A stretch of 64,000 nt of DNA, from positions 124,001-188,000 of the forward strand of contig JAEWQP010000002.1 in assembly GCA_023399155.1 (NCBI GenBank), given 5' to 3'. How positions within the stretch are numbered: position 1 is the stretch's first letter; the number at the start of each line of letters is the position of its first letter. The notes under the pieces are model-generated. The model had not been told where the DNA came from. It searched no databases and was given only the letters and a program-made list of their open reading frames with translations. This document shows positions 8,540-16,867 of the stretch, one piece after another. Source of the stretch: Verrucomicrobiota bacterium (GTDB lineage: Bacteria; Verrucomicrobiota; Verrucomicrobiia; Opitutales; Opitutaceae). The translations under genes were made by a program, and so were the position numbers.

Positions 8540-8787
8540 CTGCCGTTGAGGGATATCCGTAGACAGATAATGAGACAAAGACGATACGTCTCGATTACGC
8601 GCGCGTCTATAGAACGAAAATGATCCGTTAGCCGTTGGAAATAAGAGGCATACCAACGACATCTACAAATTAGACAAAGAACGCTTGACCTATGACTTAA
8701 TCTGAGACAAATATTGGACATGCGGAAAACACCAGAGGTCTCAGCGGTCGCCCTCAGCCGGTCGGGGCGCACCTTTATCGGAGGTGC
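8540..8787 (+). promoter_or_regulatory. AT-rich leader and probable promoter of the lipid-modification cluster
   Basis: Within otherwise GC-rich DNA, 8550-8730 is strongly AT-rich and holds no gene. AGACAAA-type words recur (AATGAGACAAAG near 8570, TTAGACAAAG near 8670, TGAGACAAAT near 8702), and AGACG-ATA-CGTCT forms an inverted repeat near 8578. TTGACC at about 8687 followed after 17 nt by CAAATA is a weak promoter candidate. Repeated boxes over a promoter would suit binding by the adjacent CarH-like repressor; this is inference. Confidence 0.5.
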
Positions 8788-8790
8788 GTG

Positions 8791-10110
8791 ATGGCGGCGA
8801 TTGGGATCATCGGCACGGGGATCGCGGGCATGGGCTGCGCGCATTTCCTCCATCGTGAGCATGCGATCACGGTCTTTGAGAAGGACGCACATGTGGGCGG
8901 GCACGCGAACACGGTGACGGCCCGTGAACCGGGTACGGGTGCGGCTCTCCCGATCGACACCGGGTTCATGGTGTTCAACCGCGTGACCTATCCGCTGCTC
9001 TGCCGCTTGTTTGCGGCGTTGGAGGTGCCGGTGAAGCGCACGGACATGTCATTCAGCGTGCGCGACCGGGCCAGCGGAATCGAGTGGTGCGGGAGTTCGC
9101 TCAATCACCTTTTCGCGCAGCGGCGCAATCTCCTTCGCTGGCGCTTCGTCCGGATGGTCCTGCAGATCGATCGCTTCAACCGCGAGGCGCTTCCCGCGCT
9201 CGACGACCCGGCGATCGCGCGCTGGACCTTGCGCGAGTACGTGGAGCGTCGCGGCTACGGAGCGGACTTCCTCGAACTCTTTCTCGTGCCGATGAGTTCT
9301 GCTGTCTGGAGCACGCCGCCCGAGCAGATGCTGCGATTCCCCGCCGCCACGCTCCTTCGCTTCTTCCACAACCACGGTTTCCTCGGCCTGCACACCCAGC
9401 ATCCGTGGTGGACGGTCGAGGGCGGCGCGCGCGAGTACGTGCGGCGGCTCGTTGCCCCGTGGCGCGATCGCATCCACGTCGGCGCAGCCGCCACGCTCGT
9501 GGAACGCCGCGACGGCGCGGTTCTGGTCACGACGGCCGACGGTGCCGTGCACGCGTTTGACCAGGTCGTGATCGCGACCCACGCCGACCAGGCCCTGCGG
9601 CTGCTTGCCGATCCGACACCGGAAGAACAGCGGGTGCTCGGGGCGTTCCGCTACCAGCACAACGCCGTGACGTTGCACACCGATGCCGCCGTGATGCCGC
9701 GGACGCGCCGCGCCTGGGCGAGCTGGAACTACGAGGTGGACCGGTCTCCGGAAGGATCCATGTATCCGGCCACTCATTATTGGATGAACCGCCTGCAGGG
9801 CGTCTCGGACCGCGCGAACTACTTCGTATCCGTCAATCGCCCGGACAGGATCGCACCCGGGCGCGTGCTGCGCCGCCTTGACTACGAGCACCCGCTCTTC
9901 GACCTCGCGGCGGTCCGCGCCCAGGAGGAACTCCCGACGCTCAACCGCCGTGCGCTCCCGACCACGCGCACCGTCTTCGCGGGGAGCTACTTCCGCTACG
10001 GCTTTCATGAGGACGCCTTCATGAGCGCGGTGGAGACCTCGCGCCTCATCCTCGATCGCGACCCGTGGACCGCACCCCGGCTGGCGGAAACCGCGGCCGC
10101 ACACGCCTGA
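8791..10110 (+). CDS. FAD-dependent amine-oxidase-like oxidoreductase of CFA/DUF1365 clusters
   Basis: The 439-residue protein starts with a dinucleotide-binding loop, IGIIGTGIAGMGCAHFL, then VFEKDAHVGGHANTV, as in flavin-containing amine oxidases and desaturases (NAD(P)-binding Rossmann-like). The C-terminal FAD contact lies around FAGSYFRYGFHEDAFMSAVE. Members of this subfamily sit beside DUF1365 and CFA-synthase genes in Proteobacteria and are implicated in modifying membrane fatty acids. The substrate here is unknown; a methylated or unsaturated acyl chain is the natural guess. ATG 8791 has GGAGG six bases upstream, better than the overlapping GTG 8788. It is the first gene of a seven-gene run with small gaps. 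Confidence 0.85.
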   Translation: MAAIGIIGTGIAGMGCAHFLHREHAITVFEKDAHVGGHANTVTAREPGTGAALPIDTGFMVFNRVTYPLLCRLFAALEVPVKRTDMSFSVRDRASGIEWCGSSLNHLFAQRRNLLRWRFVRMVLQIDRFNREALPALDDPAIARWTLREYVERRGYGADFLELFLVPMSSAVWSTPPEQMLRFPAATLLRFFHNHGFLGLHTQHPWWTVEGGAREYVRRLVAPWRDRIHVGAAATLVERRDGAVLVTTADGAVHAFDQVVIATHADQALRLLADPTPEEQRVLGAFRYQHNAVTLHTDAAVMPRTRRAWASWNYEVDRSPEGSMYPATHYWMNRLQGVSDRANYFVSVNRPDRIAPGRVLRRLDYEHPLFDLAAVRAQEELPTLNRRALPTTRTVFAGSYFRYGFHEDAFMSAVETSRLILDRDPWTAPRLAETAAAHA

Positions 10111-10123
10111 CGCCACTCCAATC

Positions 10124-10963
10124 ATGCGATCCCGGGTCTACGAATGTCGCGTCATGCATCACCGCCTCTCACCGAGGCGGCATCGCTTCGAGTACCGCAT
10201 CTTCATGCTCGCACTCGACCTCGACGAGATCGGCCAGATCGACCGTTCGCTCAGCCTGCTTTCGGTCAACGCACCAAACCTCTTCAGTGTGCGCGAGGAC
10301 GATTACCTGCCCGTCGGCGAGCGCGTGCACAATCGGATGGCCGGCCCCGATATCGCGCTGGCGGACGGGGCCGCGCTGAAGGAACGCGTTCAAGCGCTCC
10401 TTCGCGCGCATGGCATCGATATCGACGGCGGACGCGTGGAGCTCATCACGCTCCCGCGCATCGCCGGGTATGCCTTCAATCCCGTGTCCTTCTACTTCTG
10501 CTTCGATGCCCACGGGCGGCCCGCCGCGTCGATCGCGGAGGTGACGAACACGTTTCGCGAGGTGAAGCCCTACGTAATCCAAGCGGCGTCGTGGCGGGCC
10601 GGGGCCTTTCGGCAGCGGATGCCCAAGCACTTCTATGTGTCGCCGTTCTCCGAGGTGGACGTCGCTTTTGACTTCAAGCTGCGTCCACCCGGCGATCGGC
10701 TCGCCATCGGCATCGACGATGTCGCCGGCGGCGAACGCACGGTCGTGACCACGTTGACCGGGTCATCCCGGCCGCTCACCGACGCCACGCTGGCACTCCT
10801 CGCGCTCAAATACCCGTGGCTCACCGTGCAGGTGATCACCCGTATCCACTGGCAGGCGCTGCGCCTCTGGCTCAAGCGCGTGCCCTGGTTCGCCAAGGCA
10901 GCCCGCCCCGGCGAACAGAGCGATCTCTTCCGGCCCCACCGCACGCTGCGACCGGCAGCCTGA
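10124..10963 (+). CDS. DUF1365 family protein
   Basis: The 279-residue protein begins MRSRVYECRVMHHRLSPRRH and has the family landmarks HRFEYRIFMLALDLDE, LPRIAGYAFNPVSFYFCFD and HFYVSPFSEVD. DUF1365 has no established reaction. It is nearly always encoded between an FAD amine-oxidase-like protein and a CFA-type methyltransferase, as here, and is thought to act in the same lipid modification. The gene starts 13 bp after the previous stop and ends 28 bp before the next start, so co-transcription is likely. Confidence 0.9.
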   Translation: MRSRVYECRVMHHRLSPRRHRFEYRIFMLALDLDEIGQIDRSLSLLSVNAPNLFSVREDDYLPVGERVHNRMAGPDIALADGAALKERVQALLRAHGIDIDGGRVELITLPRIAGYAFNPVSFYFCFDAHGRPAASIAEVTNTFREVKPYVIQAASWRAGAFRQRMPKHFYVSPFSEVDVAFDFKLRPPGDRLAIGIDDVAGGERTVVTTLTGSSRPLTDATLALLALKYPWLTVQVITRIHWQALRLWLKRVPWFAKAARPGEQSDLFRPHRTLRPAA

Positions 10964-10991
10964 ACCTCCCCGTCACTCACGTAGCCTCCCC

Positions 10992-12335
10992 ATGCAAACG
11001 CAAACGCTCTCCCCCGCATCCTGCGCCGTTCCCGAGCAACTCAAGACCGTGCCCGATACCTCGCGCGCGGACGCCGCGCCGTCCCGCGGCTCGCTCTGCC
11101 GCGCCCTTGTGCTGCGGCAACTTGCGCCGATGCAACGCGGCCATCTCGTGATGGAGCTCCCCGGCGGGGCCCGGGCCGAGTTCGGGCGCCAGCCCCCGGC
11201 CGGCGCCCGGCGGCTGCCGCTGGGTATCCAAGGTTCGGCGACGATCCAGGTCCGCGACGAGGCGTTCTTCCGGAAGTGCGCGATGGCCGGGGACATCGGC
11301 TTCGCCGAGGCCTACCTGGACGGGGACTGGGATACGCCGGACCTCGCGGCGGTGATCGCGTGGGCCATACTCAACCTTCCGGCGGCACCGACACTCTCGG
11401 GCTCGGCGCGCCGGTCGGTGCGGGACGGCTTTTTCAACCTGCTGCGGTTCGTGAACCGTGCGCGCCATCTCCTTCGCCCCAACTCGCGGCGCATGGCCCG
11501 CCGGAACATTCGCGAGCACTACGACCTCTCCAATGACTTCTTCAGGCTGATGCTCGACCCGACCATGATGTACTCGTCGGCGCGCTGGGCCGATCCCGAC
11601 CAGACGCTCGAGGAGGCGCAGCAGGAGAAGAACGAGTCGCTTTGCCGCCTGCTCCGCCTGCGGCCGGCCGATCGGGTGCTCGAGATCGGCTGCGGGTGGG
11701 GCGGGTGGGCACTTCATGCCGCGCGGCATCATGGCTGCCGCGTCACCTGCCTCACGCTGTCGGAGCAGCAGTTCACGCTCGCATGGGACCGCGTGCAGGC
11801 GGCGGGCGTGTCCGACCGGGTGGACGTGCAGCTTCGCGATTTTCGCGACGTGGACGGACGCTATGACAAGGTCGTATCGATCGAGATGATGGAGGCGCTC
11901 GGGCACCGGCACCTGCCGGATTTCTGTCGCGGTGTCTCGCGGCTGCTGGCCCAGGATGGATTGCTCGCGCTCCAGTTCATCACCTGCCCCGACGGTCGCT
12001 ATGAGGATTTCCGGCGCGGCGTTGACTTCATTCAGAAACACATCTTCCCGGGCTCGCTCCTGCTCTCGCTCAACCGCGTGAACGACCAGCTCACGCGCTC
12101 CGGCGGGTTCATCCTTCATCATGTCGAGGACCTCGGCCACGATTACGCGCGCACGCTGCGCCGCTGGCGGGAAAACCTCGCCAGCCAGGGGGATGACGTG
12201 CGTGCGCTCGGGTTCGACGAGCGCTTCCGCCGCAAGTGGGACTACTACCTGCAGTACTGCGAGGCGGCCTTCGCCATGCGCAACATCTCCGTGGTGCAGA
12301 CGCTGCACACGCGGCCCAACAACCTCGCCCTTTGA
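10992..12335 (+). CDS. Cyclopropane-fatty-acyl-phospholipid synthase family methyltransferase (first copy)
   Basis: The 447-residue protein has the N-terminal lipid-binding region and a SAM-dependent methyltransferase domain with motif I VLEIGCGWGGWALHAARHHG and the CFA-specific VVSIEMMEALGH, whose Glu aligns with the bicarbonate-site Glu of E. coli Cfa. CFA-type enzymes transfer a methylene or methyl from SAM to the double bond of unsaturated acyl chains in membrane phospholipids. Whether this copy makes a cyclopropane or a methyl branch cannot be told from sequence. Length is slightly above E. coli Cfa (382). It is the third gene in the cluster. Confidence 0.9.
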   Translation: MQTQTLSPASCAVPEQLKTVPDTSRADAAPSRGSLCRALVLRQLAPMQRGHLVMELPGGARAEFGRQPPAGARRLPLGIQGSATIQVRDEAFFRKCAMAGDIGFAEAYLDGDWDTPDLAAVIAWAILNLPAAPTLSGSARRSVRDGFFNLLRFVNRARHLLRPNSRRMARRNIREHYDLSNDFFRLMLDPTMMYSSARWADPDQTLEEAQQEKNESLCRLLRLRPADRVLEIGCGWGGWALHAARHHGCRVTCLTLSEQQFTLAWDRVQAAGVSDRVDVQLRDFRDVDGRYDKVVSIEMMEALGHRHLPDFCRGVSRLLAQDGLLALQFITCPDGRYEDFRRGVDFIQKHIFPGSLLLSLNRVNDQLTRSGGFILHHVEDLGHDYARTLRRWRENLASQGDDVRALGFDERFRRKWDYYLQYCEAAFAMRNISVVQTLHTRPNNLAL

Positions 12336-12346
12336 AGGACTCACCC

Positions 12347-12814
12347 ATGACCGGAGACAACACAGGGGGGAGGCGCGTCGCGCACGCTGCAGGCGGCGGT
12401 GCGCGAGGGTCCGTACCCACAATCTGGGCACTGCGGATGTGCTTCATCGTGGTGCTCGGCTCGATGATCGGCATCACCTCCTGGGCGGGCACCCAGGTGG
12501 CGCTCTTCGCCATCCCCCGCGAGGTGTGGATGCATCCCTGGTTCCTCGCGACGCTGCTCGACGCCTACTGGGCGTTTCTCACCGTGTATGCCTGGATCGC
12601 GTGGAAGGAACAGGCCTGGGCCGCGCGATTCCTGTGGCTGCTCGCCGTCCTCGCGCTTGGCAGTATCGCGATCGCGGTCTACATCCTTCGCGAGCTGTTC
12701 GGCGTTAACGCCGTTGACGGGCTCGGAACAGCCATTACGCGGCGCAATCCGGGGCGACTGATGCTGCCAACCGTGCTCGTGGCCGCGTCCGCCGCGGTCT
12801 ATCTCCTCGCATGA
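12347..12814 (+). CDS. Small membrane protein, DUF1475-like
   Basis: This 155-residue protein has about four hydrophobic spans. The core segment (HPWFLATLLDAYWAFLTVYA, then WIAWKEQAWAARFLW and AIAVYILRELFG) resembles the DUF1475 family, whose members are uncharacterised membrane proteins; that assignment is from memory and moderate. The ATG at 12347 is 11 bp after the upstream stop. The stop overlaps the next start as ATGA, so the two membrane genes are translationally coupled. Confidence 0.7.
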   Translation: MTGDNTGGRRVAHAAGGGARGSVPTIWALRMCFIVVLGSMIGITSWAGTQVALFAIPREVWMHPWFLATLLDAYWAFLTVYAWIAWKEQAWAARFLWLLAVLALGSIAIAVYILRELFGVNAVDGLGTAITRRNPGRLMLPTVLVAASAAVYLLA

Positions 12815-13641
12815 GCCTGCTCGTGACCAGCTTCGTCGCCCTGGCCGCGTTCGCCGTACTGTTTGCCGGCATCTATGGGCTTGCTCGGCGGCTCGACAAC
12901 TACGGCGTCGTCGACGTGGCCTGGGCCTATGCGGTGGGACTGGTGGCGGTGTTCGCGGCTGCGACCGGCGAGGGGTGGGGGCCGCGCCGCTGGCTCGTGG
13001 CCGCCGCGGCGCTGGTCTGGAGCCTGCGCCTGGGAACGCACCTGTGGCGACGCGTCGCAAGTCATCATCCCGTCGAGGACCGGCGCTATCAACTCCTGCG
13101 CGAGGCGTGGCGGGACCGCTTCGCCGCGACGATGTTCGGATTCTTCCAGCTTCAGGCTCTCTCCGTGGTGGTGCTTGGCCTCCCGTTCCTGCTCGCGGTG
13201 CGGAATCCAGCCGTCGGGTTTCATGGACTGGAACTGCTCGGGGCCGCAGTGTGGCTTATCGCCCTGGCCGGTGAGGCGTTGGCCGATGCGCAGCTCGCGG
13301 CATTCAAGCGCGATCCGGCGAATCGTGGAGCCGTGTGCACGAACGGCCTGTGGGGCTGGAGCCGGCATCCGAACTATTTCTTCGAGTGGCTCGTTTGGGT
13401 CGGTTTCGCCCTCCTCGCGTGGCCGGCGCCGTGGGGCTGGGTGGGAGTGATCGCGCCCGCGGGCATCCTGTTCCTGCTGCTGCGGGTGACCGGGATCCCC
13501 GCAACCGAGGAGGCGGCCCTCCGGTCGAAGGGCGAGGCCTACCGGCGCTATCAGGAATCCACCCGTGTATTCATCCCGTGGCCACGGCGGGGCGCGTCAG
13601 CATCCCGTTCGCGCGGCCCACATCATTCCTCTTTACCATGA
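12811..13641 (+). CDS. DUF1295 membrane protein (steroid 5-alpha-reductase-like)
   Basis: The 276-residue, multi-span membrane protein contains NGLWGWSRHPNYFFEWLVW, the hallmark of DUF1295 and of the related steroid 5-alpha-reductase/isoprenylcysteine methyltransferase fold that binds NADPH or SAM. The C-terminal EEAALRSKGEAYRRYQEST is also typical. The reaction in bacterial lipid clusters is unproven; reduction or methylation of an acyl or isoprenoid substrate is the inference. It overlaps by 4 bp both the preceding gene (ATGA) and the following gene (ATGA), so all three are tightly coupled. Confidence 0.88.
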   Translation: MSLLVTSFVALAAFAVLFAGIYGLARRLDNYGVVDVAWAYAVGLVAVFAAATGEGWGPRRWLVAAAALVWSLRLGTHLWRRVASHHPVEDRRYQLLREAWRDRFAATMFGFFQLQALSVVVLGLPFLLAVRNPAVGFHGLELLGAAVWLIALAGEALADAQLAAFKRDPANRGAVCTNGLWGWSRHPNYFFEWLVWVGFALLAWPAPWGWVGVIAPAGILFLLLRVTGIPATEEAALRSKGEAYRRYQESTRVFIPWPRRGASASRSRGPHHSSLP

Positions 13642-14681
13642 TCGACACACTTCTGCAGAAGGACATCCTGCCCGATTGGGCCATCCGCGCCGGCATCCGG
13701 AGGCTGTTGCGTCAGCGCATCGCCGAGCAATCGCGCTCCGAGAGCGACGGCCTGCGCGGCCAGCTCGAGGCGTACGCCGACGACCTGCGGCGCCGGCCGA
13801 TCGCAGAGAGCACGCACGCCGCGAACGAGCAGCACTACGAGGTCCCGGCCGTGTTTTACCGGCTCTGCCTCGGGCGCCGGATGAAGTACTCCGCGTGCCT
13901 CTTTCCCACCGGCCGGGAGTCGCTCGACGAGGCCGAGGAGCGCATGCTCGTGCTCTATGTCGAGCGGGCGCGTCTCGCCGACGGACAGCGCATCCTCGAG
14001 CTTGGCTGCGGCTGGGGTTCCCTCTCGCTCTACCTGGCGGAGCGGTTCCGCTCGTCACACATCACGGCGGTGTCCAACAGCGCGACGCAGCGCCAGTGGA
14101 TCGAGGCGCAGGCGCGGCTGCGCGGCCTGGACAACCTCGAGGTGCTGACGTGCGACATGAACGCCTTCGATATCGCCGGGGCCTCGTTTGATCGCGTTGT
14201 CTCGATCGAGATGTTCGAACACATGAAGAACTACGAGCGCCTCATGGCCAACGTCGCCCGCTGGCTGCGGCCCGGAGGCCTCCTCTTCGTGCACATCTTC
14301 ACGCACCAGCGCTTCGCCTATCACTTCGAGTCCAAGGGCCCGTCCGACTGGATGGCGCGGCACTTCTTCACGGGCGGCCAGATGCCCGCCCACGACCTCC
14401 TCTCGTGCTTCCAGGACGACCTCGTCCTGCAGCGGGACTGGAAGGTCAACGGCCAGCACTACCGCCGCACCGCGGAGCACTGGCTGCGCAACATGGATAC
14501 GAACCGCGAGAAGATCATGGCCGTGTTCGCCGAGACCTATGGTGCGGACCAGGCGAGGAAATGGTGGGCCTACTGGCGGATCTTCTTCATGAGCTGTGCG
14601 GAGCTGTGGGGGTTCAACGACGGCAACGAGTGGCTCGTGAGCCACTACCTGTTTGCCAAGGCCGGGGAAACCGCGGGCTAG
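13638..14681 (+). CDS. CFA-type SAM methyltransferase (second copy, coclaurine N-methyltransferase-like)
   Basis: The 347-residue methyltransferase starts at ATG 13638 inside the previous stop (ATGA). Motif I reads ILELGCGWGSLSLYLAERF, followed by VVSIEMFEHMKNYE and LLFVHIFTHQRFAYHFESKG. Here the His lost in the first copy is present at the position of E. coli Cfa His266. It lacks the long N-terminal lipid-binding domain of classical Cfa and resembles the plant coclaurine N-methyltransferase / CFA-like branch. Pairing with DUF1295 is common. The substrate is probably an unsaturated lipid, but it could be another small acceptor. Confidence 0.87.
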   Translation: MIDTLLQKDILPDWAIRAGIRRLLRQRIAEQSRSESDGLRGQLEAYADDLRRRPIAESTHAANEQHYEVPAVFYRLCLGRRMKYSACLFPTGRESLDEAEERMLVLYVERARLADGQRILELGCGWGSLSLYLAERFRSSHITAVSNSATQRQWIEAQARLRGLDNLEVLTCDMNAFDIAGASFDRVVSIEMFEHMKNYERLMANVARWLRPGGLLFVHIFTHQRFAYHFESKGPSDWMARHFFTGGQMPAHDLLSCFQDDLVLQRDWKVNGQHYRRTAEHWLRNMDTNREKIMAVFAETYGADQARKWWAYWRIFFMSCAELWGFNDGNEWLVSHYLFAKAGETAG

Positions 14682-14695
14682 GCGGGAGGCGACAC

Positions 14696-15496
14696 GTGAG
14701 CATGTGGCTGCATCGTGGGGCGTTCCGTTTTCTGGGCATCGCGCTTCTCGTCTGCGCGGTGGCAGGCGCTGAAGGGTCGTCGGATTCGGATGCTCTGGCC
14801 CGCGCCCTCGCCGCTGGGGCCGAGGCCGAGCGGGCGCACGATCCACGGCGCGCCTTCGAGCACTATCGCCGGGCCCTGGACATCCGACCCGACGATCCGA
14901 CGCTGCTGCAGAAGCTGGCGCAACAGATCAGCGATGCGATGTTCCTGGCTCCTGAACTGCCCGGAACGAACGAGCGCCTTACAGAGGCCCTGCAGTATGC
15001 CCGTCGTTCGGTGGAACTGGATCCGAACTCGGCCGTGAACCAGCTTTCACTTGCGATCTTGTACGGCCGGTTGGCGGCTCACGCGGGGGTGTCGGAGAGG
15101 ATCGAATACGCGGGGCTCGTGCGGCGTCACGCCGAGGAGGCACTGATGCTCGATAGTGGATACGCTTGGGCGCACCACGTGCTCGGTCGCTGGCACCTGG
15201 AAATGGCAGCGATCGGGAAGGGCCGGCGCGCGCTCGCCACCGTGTTTTTTGGCCGGGTGCCGGCAGGCACGCACGAGGAGGCGCTTGGTCACTTGCAGCG
15301 GGCGGTGGAACTCGAACCGGAGGGCGTGGCGCACCGGGCCGAGCTTGGGAGCGCCTACGAGCGGCTCAAACGGTTCGCCGACGCGCGCCGCGAATGGACG
15401 CGCGCGCTCGAACTCCCTGCGCGGGCGATCCACGATCCGCCCGCGCAGCAACGGGCCCGGCAGGGAATCGAGCGGCTCGACCGCGAGGCCGATTGA
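14696..15496 (+). CDS. Exported TPR protein resembling the RMD1/FAM82 family
   Basis: The 266-residue protein has an N-terminal hydrophobic signal segment (LGIALLVCAVAGAEG) and several tetratricopeptide repeats. The C-terminal part (AHHVLGRWHLEMA, ALATVFFGRVPAGTHEEALG, then ALELPARAIHDPPA) closely follows the pattern of eukaryotic regulator-of-microtubule-dynamics (FAM82) TPR proteins, which have bacterial relatives of unknown function. GTG 14696 is chosen because GGGAGG lies 7-12 bases before it; ATG 14702 is the alternative. It is 14 bp downstream of the methyltransferase, so it ends the lipid cluster. A periplasmic scaffold role is a guess. Confidence 0.78.
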   Translation: MSMWLHRGAFRFLGIALLVCAVAGAEGSSDSDALARALAAGAEAERAHDPRRAFEHYRRALDIRPDDPTLLQKLAQQISDAMFLAPELPGTNERLTEALQYARRSVELDPNSAVNQLSLAILYGRLAAHAGVSERIEYAGLVRRHAEEALMLDSGYAWAHHVLGRWHLEMAAIGKGRRALATVFFGRVPAGTHEEALGHLQRAVELEPEGVAHRAELGSAYERLKRFADARREWTRALELPARAIHDPPAQQRARQGIERLDREAD

Positions 15497-15527
15497 CAAT
15501 GGACCGCCCCGGCGCCCGAGCCACCGC

Positions 15528-15567
15528 CGACCACTCGTGTGTAACGGTCGTTACACACGAGTGGTCG
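15528..15567. terminator. Perfect 18-bp hairpin with 4-nt loop
   Basis: CGACCACTCGTGTGTAAC (15528-15545) and its exact reverse complement (15550-15567) are separated only by GGTC. It lies 31 bp after the last gene of the lipid cluster and before a convergent gene. Without a T run it may be a bidirectional terminator, an mRNA 3' end stabiliser or an operator. Confidence 0.7.
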
Positions 15568-15696
15568 AGCCAGCCGGTCTTTCCGCCTCATGAACGCGGT
15601 AACAGGGCCTCGGCGAAGCGCGGTTCGCTCAAGGCACTTCCCCTTCCGTCAGGGTCGCGCGAGAACGTGTCATGCACTCCCGAAGACGACCTCGCC

Positions 15697-15821
15697 GGTA
15701 GGGCGCGCTTGGTCCGGTTCGCGGCGCGACCGGTCTTGTCGGCCGCAGGTGCGGCCTCGGACCCGAGCGCGCCGAGAAGGCCGGTTCGCACTCGCGGCGG
15801 GCTCGGAGCGCGCGCCCTACC
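15697..15821. repeat. Inverted-repeat element with GGTAGGGCGCGC ends
   Basis: GGTAGGGCGCGC at 15697-15708 is matched by GCGCGCCCTACC at 15810-15821. The 125-bp unit is GC-rich and shares its GGTAGGGCG terminus with the GGTAGGGCGAGGCC family seen at 41.0, 51.3, 56.2 and 60.5 kb. Together with the hairpin it fills the gene-free stretch 15497-15856. Confidence 0.65.
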
Positions 15822-15856
15822 TAGCAGATTCCGCGCAATGAAGTTCATGACCGGCG

Positions 15857-16126
15857 CTAGCTTGGGACCGGCGCCGGCCGCGTGAGGCGTTCCATCTCGG
15901 CCAGGTACGCCAGCGCATCGGCCGCATCGCGCCCGCACATCTCCTCCGATGGCCGGAGGCTCACGCAGAACGCCGGACGCTCCGGTTTCCCGAAAAGCGC
16001 GCAGCGCAGGTCGGGGAGCAGCTGCACGCACGGAAATCCCGCCGGCTTGCCGTGAGGCATGCCGGGAATCGGCGATGTAATGGACGGCGCGATACAGCAC
16101 GCGCCGCATCCGGAACGGCAGTCCAT
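15857..16126 (-). CDS. YkgJ family cysteine-cluster protein
   Basis: The 89-residue protein opens MDCRSGCGACCIAPSI, continues PIPGMPHGKPAGFPCVQL and CALFGKPERPAFC, and ends with MCG. The spaced cysteines (Cys3, 7, 10, 11, then ~34, 43, 54 and ~64) match the YkgJ/UPF0153 zinc- or iron-cluster family. The function is unknown; metal binding is inferred from the family. It is convergent with the TPR gene and upstream of nothing obvious; the 100-bp gap to the aquaporin gene is GC-rich and featureless. Confidence 0.88.
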   Translation of the reverse strand: MDCRSGCGACCIAPSITSPIPGMPHGKPAGFPCVQLLPDLRCALFGKPERPAFCVSLRPSEEMCGRDAADALAYLAEMERLTRPAPVPS

Positions 16127-16228
16127 CGGCGGGAGCCTGGCGCGTCGGAGGCGGGGAGGTGGTGAAGTCGGTGAGAGGGCTTTCCCCGCCTCACCGCTCG
16201 ACGACCTTTCCGCGGCCTCCTCCGCGTC

Positions 16229-16867
16229 TCAGACGTCGTCCGCGGCGTTCGTCGCCTTGAAAACGAGGGCGGCCACCACGGCGGCGGCGAGATTGGCGAC
16301 GAGGAAGATCCAGATGTTCGCCCAGGCGGAGAGCCCCAGGATCGAAATGCCGACGGCGACAGCGGGATTGAAGGCGCCACCGGAAATGCCCCCGACGGCG
16401 AATGCCCCGACCATCACGGTGAACCCGATCGCGAGGCCGTAGAAGGAGTTGCCCGCCGTGCCCTTCGCCGTGGCGACGTTGAGGACCATGAAGCACAGCG
16501 CGAAGGTGAAGAGAAACTCCGCCACAAGCGCCTGCGGCACGGCCGGGGTCATCGCGTTGACCGTGGCCATCGCCTGCGGGCCCTTCAGGAAGACCACGGT
16601 GAAGGCCGCTGCGACTGCCGCCAGCACCTGCGCCACCCAGTAGGGGATCGCATCGTTCCAAGTGCAGCGTCCACGCAGGGTCACAGCCAGCGTGACCGCC
16701 GGATTGTAGTGGCCGCCGGAAATGTGTCCGCCGGCGAAGATCATGACGGCGAGGGCGGAGCCGATCGCCAGCGGCGCCAGGGCACCGGCACCGGGCGCTA
16801 TCACCGTGCAGCCGATGGTAAGGATCAGGAAGTACGCACCAATGAACTCGACGATGTATTTTTTCAT
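16229..16867 (-). CDS. MIP-family aquaporin / glycerol facilitator-like channel
   Basis: The 212-residue protein has six spans and two half-helix loops, GGHYNPAVTL (Asn55) and GGAFNPAVAVG (Asn167). NPA boxes define water and glycerol channels. The Arg that directly follows the second NPA in AqpZ and GlpF is Val170 here, so the aromatic/arginine filter is altered and selectivity cannot be assigned. ATG 16867 starts MKKYIVEFIGAYF directly at the first helix. The gene lies 181 bp downstream of glpD on the same strand, hinting at glycerol entry, but the length is shorter than GlpF (281) and closer to AqpZ (231). Confidence 0.85.
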   Translation of the reverse strand: MKKYIVEFIGAYFLILTIGCTVIAPGAGALAPLAIGSALAVMIFAGGHISGGHYNPAVTLAVTLRGRCTWNDAIPYWVAQVLAAVAAAFTVVFLKGPQAMATVNAMTPAVPQALVAEFLFTFALCFMVLNVATAKGTAGNSFYGLAIGFTVMVGAFAVGGISGGAFNPAVAVGISILGLSAWANIWIFLVANLAAAVVAALVFKATNAADDV

